Assembly: GCA_027063065.1 (NCBI GenBank)
Contig: JAMOSO010000050.1
Location: 36,067-100,066 of the forward strand
DNA from: Planctomycetota bacterium
GTDB lineage: Bacteria; Planctomycetota; JAMOSO01
DNA length: 64,000 nt
Direction of reading: 5' to 3'
Shown piece by piece: positions 59,403 through 64,000 of this stretch. The notes below the pieces were generated by a model that was not told the DNA's origin, ran no database searches, and saw only the letters and a list, made by a program, of their open reading frames with translations. How positions within the stretch are numbered: the stretch's first letter is position 1; each line of letters opens with the position of its first letter. The position numbers were made by a program, and so were the translations under genes.

Positions 59403-60614
59403 TTACTGTACTGGTTTACCGCAAACTCGTATTTCACCTAAGGCCATATAACCTATTCCCTTGGGAACTATTTTGATGCGACTGGCCTTACCAGGTGATT
59501 GCCATTGATAAATATAATCCTTGCAAGTGTCATCTATAATATTTTTTGTTTGTTTAGCATCTTCGCCATAGGTTTTAATTGTTTTAAATGACAAAAATTC
59601 ACCACTACCATTATCCAAACTGATATTTAATTCATCTAAATGATACCAAATAGTTGGTTTGGGTGCAGATATTTCAATTAAACTTAAATCAGCCGTATAA
59701 GGTAAATCTATAACAATCTCTAAAGGGTGTTGTTTCCAAGTAAACAATGTCTTGTCAGAACCATCCATCAAAACATTTAATGTTTTTTCTTTTACTTCCT
59801 GATCATAATAATAAGTTGCATCTATCTCATCTGCATACTTTTTGATAACTGGCAATTTTAATGCTTTTTTTAAATGTTTTTTTAATTCTTTTTTTTGCCA
59901 ATCACGATTTTTCCCAATATCAAATGTTGTATTAGAATCAAAATGTGCTAAAAAAATTACATCTGGTTGAGCAGATAAATTTTGAGATTGTTTCCCTTTT
60001 TTTACATTTAATGCAATTATATCTGGCAACATAGGTTGCTTTGTAATCACCAACTCATCTATTTTACCAAAGAAATTGTCTTTATTTCTATTGGCAGAAT
60101 TAAAACCCACACAAAAATCATCACCATTAAATTTTTGAGGTAGATGTACATTGTCATATTTGGCTTTTAATACTCCATCCTCGTACAATAAAATATATGA
60201 TTTTTTTCTATATGTACCCCACGATATTGCAATATTATACCATTTATCACGTTGCCAATTACTGACATCTAAACCGACCACACTATTGCCATTTTCTGTT
60301 TTAGATAATACTGATAATTTTCCATTATCAATAAACGTCGTAAACCAACCCGCGCGATTATGTCCCAACCCCCAGATATGTGAATACTGCATATCACTAG
60401 GAGATTTTGTCAAAGATAACCAGCATTGAATTGTACCAGCGGATGGAGAAATGACATCATTAGCATAACTACATCGACCCAACATCGCCTGATTAATTTG
60501 TCCTTCGGTATACTGTAGCGACTCATCCAGCGCAACTCTTGATGCTCCAGACACATCAAAACTAATTAAAACAGACCAGACTAAAACACATAATGAATGC
60601 ACTAGTGATTTCAT
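59403..60614 (-). CDS. Secreted LamG-type protein with C-terminal discoidin-like domain
   Basis: A 403-residue exported protein. A signal peptide ends near residue 24 (FDVSGAS). Residues ~25-200 form a concanavalin A/LamG-like jelly roll: GTIQCWLSL, WYNIAISWGTYRKKSYILLYEDG and FFGKIDELVI. Residues ~260-403 look like an F5/8-like domain (LNVLMDGSDKTLFTWKQHPLEIVIDLPY, then ASRIKIVPKGIGYMALGEIRV). Both are carbohydrate-binding folds. AAAGGA precedes the ATG. It lies 25 bases before the GH42-like gene on the same strand, so it is probably its glycan-binding partner. Confidence 0.75.
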   Translation of the reverse strand: MKSLVHSLCVLVWSVLISFDVSGASRVALDESLQYTEGQINQAMLGRCSYANDVISPSAGTIQCWLSLTKSPSDMQYSHIWGLGHNRAGWFTTFIDNGKLSVLSKTENGNSVVGLDVSNWQRDKWYNIAISWGTYRKKSYILLYEDGVLKAKYDNVHLPQKFNGDDFCVGFNSANRNKDNFFGKIDELVITKQPMLPDIIALNVKKGKQSQNLSAQPDVIFLAHFDSNTTFDIGKNRDWQKKELKKHLKKALKLPVIKKYADEIDATYYYDQEVKEKTLNVLMDGSDKTLFTWKQHPLEIVIDLPYTADLSLIEISAPKPTIWYHLDELNISLDNGSGEFLSFKTIKTYGEDAKQTKNIIDDTCKDYIYQWQSPGKASRIKIVPKGIGYMALGEIRVCGKPVQ

Positions 60615-60674
60615 AACGTTTCCTTTCGCTTAATTGATAATTGTGACACAATAAAATATCTATATTTTATAATA

Positions 60675-61067
60675 CTATTGACAAGGTTCATCCATAGAGT
60701 TGTTGCTCTCCTGTTTTTGTAAAACAAATAAATACGCCAATGTCAAACCCACAAAGTTCGCAGTAAAATCTACCCAATCAAAATTGCGCTCTGGCGCAAA
60801 ACTTTGCAATACCTCTATAACAAAACCAAACATCAACATAGCAAAAAACAAATATACCAATTTAATTGAAGTAAATATCAATGAAAGCAAATACAACAAA
60901 ATAGCATAACAGAGAATATGAATTAATTTATCAAAATGAATTATGCTATCTTTAAAAGTATGTACTTGCACCACTATACTATCAGGAAAGATAAAGCCAA
61001 TTGGATCGGTCATTAAAGATCCTCCCAAAACAAACAACAACAGAAACCCTATAAAAACTTTAAGCAT
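60675..61067 (-). CDS. VanZ-like membrane protein
   Basis: A 130-residue protein with about four membrane segments. It fits the VanZ-like family: DSIIHFDKLIHILCYAILLYLLS with the conserved Asp-Lys-x-x-H, and the later VIEVLQSFAPERNFDWVDFTANFVGLTLAYL, whose E-x-x-Q and D-x-x-x-N-x-x-G pattern is diagnostic. Its function is unknown; VanZ itself gives low-level teicoplanin resistance. It sits 60 bases before the LamG gene. Confidence 0.85.
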   Translation of the reverse strand: MLKVFIGFLLLFVLGGSLMTDPIGFIFPDSIVVQVHTFKDSIIHFDKLIHILCYAILLYLLSLIFTSIKLVYLFFAMLMFGFVIEVLQSFAPERNFDWVDFTANFVGLTLAYLFVLQKQESNNSMDEPCQ

Positions 61068-61171
61068 ATAAATTTTTATTAAATATTAATGTAACAAAGC
61101 TTATACTTATCAATGCTTTCTTTAACCTATAATATGCACGCTTATTACTAATTAGCATACCAAAACTCCAC

Positions 61172-62479
61172 TTATTTTTTGGCTTGATTTAATAAATTTT
61201 GTAAAGCTACTAATTTAGTATCTACAAATTGGTCGACTTCATTTTTATCACTAAATTGATTTAATAGTTTTTTAAATTTAACTGATAAATCAGTCAATAT
61301 ATTCATCTCTGCAATAAAATCTTTGAGCATTAAATTAGCTAAATGCGACGCATTATCTTTTATAAATTTATCTTCCATCACATATTGTTGGTGTAAATTG
61401 CGTACGCAATCCCAAGCTCTTTTATAAGAGTCTGTAAATTCTACAGACATTACTTTTACCTGTTCAAAAGCTTCAGCAAAACCATGTTTTTGCAAAGAAT
61501 ATTTTAATAAAGATAACGCCTTTGCATCATCTATATGACCTTCAAAAATTTGACTTATAATAAATAAAGAATCAAAAGCACCAAACATCGGATCGCAAGG
61601 CGGATGAAATTGCGAATACCTACCCCAACCAGCCACAATAAATCCTCTAAAATTTAAATCTAATCCTATTTGATACCAAGATTTGGAATTGACACTTAAT
61701 TCCATAATGTCTGGATAAACTGAAGCACATCCACTAGCTCCTTTAAAAGCAGCGGCACCCCATAAATTAAAACCTAATCTATTAAACCTAACAACATTAT
61801 TAATATTACAATGATGTTGAGCATCTTGAATACAACCATCATAACCCCAAAACACCACATCGATATCATCTTTAATTGATAGCAAATCTTCATCATCCCA
61901 CTTAACCATCATATCATGCCACAAAAGAGGACGAATACCTTTATGATTTAACATATCAATAATAGGACGCATATGTTTTAGAAAAAGCTTTGCTTTACTA
62001 TTTTTTTTAATATAGGCCTGTGTATCAGGATGTTGACCTAACGACCAAACCTCATCACCACCTAAATGTAAATATTTAATATTGGGTGACAATGCTAAGA
62101 CTTCATTAACTAAAGACAAACTAAATTCTAAAGCGCCATTTGCTAGTGGATTTAAACAATCACTGCGCTCGGGAACTTCTCGTAAACTTTTATATTTTTC
62201 GATACATAGAAAATTTTCTAAATGACCTAAAACTTGCATAGACGGAACAAAACCCATGCCATTGTCAACGGCAACTTTTTGAATAGTTAGCACATCTGCT
62301 TCTGACAACGCCGATTGAGCCCTAAAGGATTTTTCTTTCCACGGAAATTTATCCTCCCAACCAAGCATTAACATATTATATCCAGCTTCAGCAAAGATAG
62401 GTATTAACTTTAAAAAAACATTAAATGGTGGTGCCATTCCACCTAAATCAAATTGAACAATTTTAATAAACTTAGTCAT
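61172..62479 (-). CDS. Family 20-like beta-N-acetylhexosaminidase, cytoplasmic
   Basis: A 435-residue protein with the GH20 catalytic barrel only. The acid pair is D142-E143 in LHLGGDEVW, as required for substrate-assisted cleavage of N-acetylhexosamine. LLWHDMMVKW, VFWGYDG and FIVAGWGRY are further strand motifs. There is no signal peptide and no N-terminal GH20b domain, so it probably acts on imported or recycled sugars. It lies 25 bases downstream of the pseudopilin gene on the same strand, hence likely co-transcribed. Substrate not determinable. Confidence 0.8.
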   Translation of the reverse strand: MTKFIKIVQFDLGGMAPPFNVFLKLIPIFAEAGYNMLMLGWEDKFPWKEKSFRAQSALSEADVLTIQKVAVDNGMGFVPSMQVLGHLENFLCIEKYKSLREVPERSDCLNPLANGALEFSLSLVNEVLALSPNIKYLHLGGDEVWSLGQHPDTQAYIKKNSKAKLFLKHMRPIIDMLNHKGIRPLLWHDMMVKWDDEDLLSIKDDIDVVFWGYDGCIQDAQHHCNINNVVRFNRLGFNLWGAAAFKGASGCASVYPDIMELSVNSKSWYQIGLDLNFRGFIVAGWGRYSQFHPPCDPMFGAFDSLFIISQIFEGHIDDAKALSLLKYSLQKHGFAEAFEQVKVMSVEFTDSYKRAWDCVRNLHQQYVMEDKFIKDNASHLANLMLKDFIAEMNILTDLSVKFKKLLNQFSDKNEVDQFVDTKLVALQNLLNQAKK

Positions 62480-62504
62480 AATATCTTCTTATACACAATA
62501 GTAA

Positions 62505-63233
62505 TTAGCGTACTCTATACCTATCCCAAAAACGATATCCCTCTGTCACATTGCTATCAGTGGCAATATAAAATTCTTTAACCTTCGCCACATGACCATC
62601 AATATAATTAATATTAACACCACTAGTACCGTGTCTTTCCAAAGCATCTAACAAAGTTTGATCAGCAGCTGTGCCACTTCCTACCCATGCAGAAGGATAA
62701 TACGGAGTGCCACTTCCTCCGTTTTTATCACCATCACCACTATCCATTAACAGCATAGTTTCAGCTGGAGTTGTATGAAACAAAACCCTTGACGCCTTAT
62801 ATTGAGTCTCTACAGAAGTTTTATTTTGACCAATATAGCAGTTGTAGCCATAACTATAATACCAACTACCACCTTTTGAACTGTCTGAGAAAGGACAATT
62901 ATAACCATCATCACGCGGATTAGAAGAGCTAACAACCTCCCCTGTGTATTCTGGTATCTGATCCTTATTATGACCATAGGAATCATTGTAAGGACTATCA
63001 TAAACCGTGTCAGCCCAAGGAAAACAACCCCTAAAGTCATTAGAATAATTTTGGAAAGCCGTTCCCAAATTGCGTAAACGACTTGTACACTTAACCACCA
63101 TAGCCTTCTCTTTAGCTTTACCAAGAGCCGGCAACAACATAGATGCCAATATGGCAATAATAGATATAACTACTAAAAGTTCTATTAATGTAAAATTTAC
63201 AATTTTTAATTCTGTGTTTTTATTTTTGATCAT
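62505..63233 (-). CDS. Pseudopilin-like protein with type II secretion N-terminus
   Basis: A 242-residue protein with a prepilin-type N-terminus ([16 protein letters not shown] and then ASMLLPAL), followed by a [12 protein letters not shown] helix and a Gly/Ser/Tyr-rich globular part. The C-terminus has the H-x-x-x-x-x-N-x-x-Y-x-D-G-H-V pattern typical of this PVC family, which is expanded in Lentisphaerota. Residue -1 at the expected cleavage site is Asn, not the usual Gly. The start is ATG 63233, fixed by GGAGG 5 bases upstream; an earlier ATG overlaps that site. It precedes the GH20 gene. Confidence 0.88.
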   Translation of the reverse strand: MIKNKNTELKIVNFTLIELLVVISIIAILASMLLPALGKAKEKAMVVKCTSRLRNLGTAFQNYSNDFRGCFPWADTVYDSPYNDSYGHNKDQIPEYTGEVVSSSNPRDDGYNCPFSDSSKGGSWYYSYGYNCYIGQNKTSVETQYKASRVLFHTTPAETMLLMDSGDGDKNGGSGTPYYPSAWVGSGTAADQTLLDALERHGTSGVNINYIDGHVAKVKEFYIATDSNVTEGYRFWDRYRVR

Positions 63234-63328
63234 ATGAGCCTCCATTGCAAAATATTTCCCTTAGTTTATGGACAAAATAACTTTGGCATACAGCAAAAAG
63301 ACACATTAAGGTTTAAAATATAACACTG

Positions 63329-64000
63329 TTATTTCACAGCTTTAATTTGTAAATCAAAAACAACATCAGAACTTGTACCTTTAAACTGATGAACTTCAAC
63401 AGCAACTATATTTTTACCTTCATGAAAATCTGATATATCAATATCGTAATCAATAAATATCAATTCATTGTTACCCGCAATGGCCTTAATTGTCTGTGTC
63501 GAATCTAAAATTTCTCCATTGGGCATATTCTTACGAAGCACTTCTGTGCCATTAATATATACCACTGCCCCATCATCGGCACGCAAAGAAATATTTATAG
63601 ACTTATACTGATTTAAATTTTCTAAATTGAATGTTTTTCTAAACCAAGCAGTAATATATTTGTGCGATTTGCGTTCACCATAACTTATTACCGTGTTTAA
63701 ATAAGACTCACCATAACCTAAGGGAGCCTTACCCTCTAACCAACCAGAGTCATCAAAATTTATGCTAGCCCAATTAGTATCTGGCAATATTCCTTTATCA
63801 AAATATTTCCATTGTGATCCTGAAGGTAAGCATATATCAATAGGATTAATCATCTTTTTAGGTACTAATTTTTCATCAAAAGGCAAAATTAAAGACTCGC
63901 CTTGTGCGGGTTTCCATATAGATATATTTTTAGGCATTTTATAACCATCACCTTCATTTAAGGCCTCTACAGCATCAACATTTTTAAACTTTACAACTTT
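63329..64000 (-). CDS. C-terminal part of a secreted-type protein with galactose-binding-like domain (5' end cut by window)
   Basis: The frame stays open to the right edge (224 codons), so the ATG at 63937 is probably internal. Residues from about 60 onward match a C-terminal jelly-roll domain that follows phosphatases, CotH-like kinases and lamin-tail proteins in PVC and Verrucomicrobia-type genomes: WKYFDKG, NFDDSGWLEGKAPLGYG, FRKTF, RADDGAVVYINGTEV and VAVEVHQFKGTSSDVVFDLQI. The upstream catalytic part lies outside the window. It is separated from the pseudopilin gene by 95 bases. Confidence 0.75.
   Translation of the reverse strand, partial: KVVKFKNVDAVEALNEGDGYKMPKNISIWKPAQGESLILPFDEKLVPKKMINPIDICLPSGSQWKYFDKGILPDTNWASINFDDSGWLEGKAPLGYGESYLNTVISYGERKSHKYITAWFRKTFNLENLNQYKSINISLRADDGAVVYINGTEVLRKNMPNGEILDSTQTIKAIAGNNELIFIDYDIDISDFHEGKNIVAVEVHQFKGTSSDVVFDLQIKAVK

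Noticed and set aside
1-64000. CRISPR arrays, insertion sequences, prophage or rRNA genes
   Set aside because: No regularly spaced repeats, transposase or integrase genes, phage structural genes or rRNA were seen anywhere in the window.

Overview
The window is AT-rich bacterial chromosome, densely coding on both strands. It most likely comes from a flagellated member of the PVC group, best fit Lentisphaerota. The main clue is the pseudopilin at 62.5-63.2 kb, whose N-terminus ends in the ASMLLPAL-type sequence and lies among secreted carbohydrate-active proteins. DapL-type lysine synthesis, a chlamydial-like malate dehydrogenase and a compact RNA polymerase omega protein agree with this. The placement is inferred from protein style; there is no rRNA in the window.

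Layout. 0-3.8 kb: leftward pyrimidine cluster of an MnmE-like GTPase, pyrR, pyrB and a metal-less pseudo-dihydroorotase (cut by the window edge). 3.8-13.4 kb: GT39-like membrane glycosyltransferase, mdh, a metallophosphoesterase, dapL, ahcY, then a leftward pair of an M15-like protein and a mannose-1-phosphate guanylyltransferase. 13.5-18.4 kb: ribBA, ribH, a phosphoesterase and rodA, then a heme-c type diguanylate cyclase on the other strand. 18.4-24.3 kb: a structured 375-base gap, then gmk, rpoZ, dut, ftsK, a SpoU methyltransferase and a rhomboid protease. 24.3-31.6 kb (leftward): O-antigen ligase-like protein, cysS, fliS and a giant fliD behind a sigma-28 type promoter. 31.6-39.1 kb (leftward): apgM, ugd and the mla lipid-transport genes as one tight run, preceded by rpsA and tRNA-Met. 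39.3-46.3 kb: LysR regulator, gltB, gltD. 46.4-54.8 kb: rhodanese, leuDC, murI, BtuF-like binding protein, antiporter, two unknown genes, ndk and a YhiN-like flavoprotein. 54.8-64 kb (leftward): GH42-like giant protein, LamG/discoidin protein, VanZ-like protein, GH20-like enzyme, pseudopilin, and the end of a secreted protein with a galactose-binding-like domain.

Most genes are housekeeping: nucleotide, riboflavin, leucine, lysine and glutamate metabolism, and envelope growth. The unusual biology is in domain architecture. The lipid-transport ATPase MlaF carries a C-terminal degenerate GGDEF-like domain, and no mlaB is present in its operon. The flagellar cap FliD is more than twice the usual size, with four IN-type repeats and an inserted F5/8 (discoidin) domain that could bind glycans. 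Several enzyme homologues have lost catalytic residues (PyrX, the M15-like protein, the MnmE-like GTPase) and probably serve structural or regulatory roles. Together with the secreted glycosidase cluster at the right end, this suggests a motile cell that attaches to and degrades polysaccharide.
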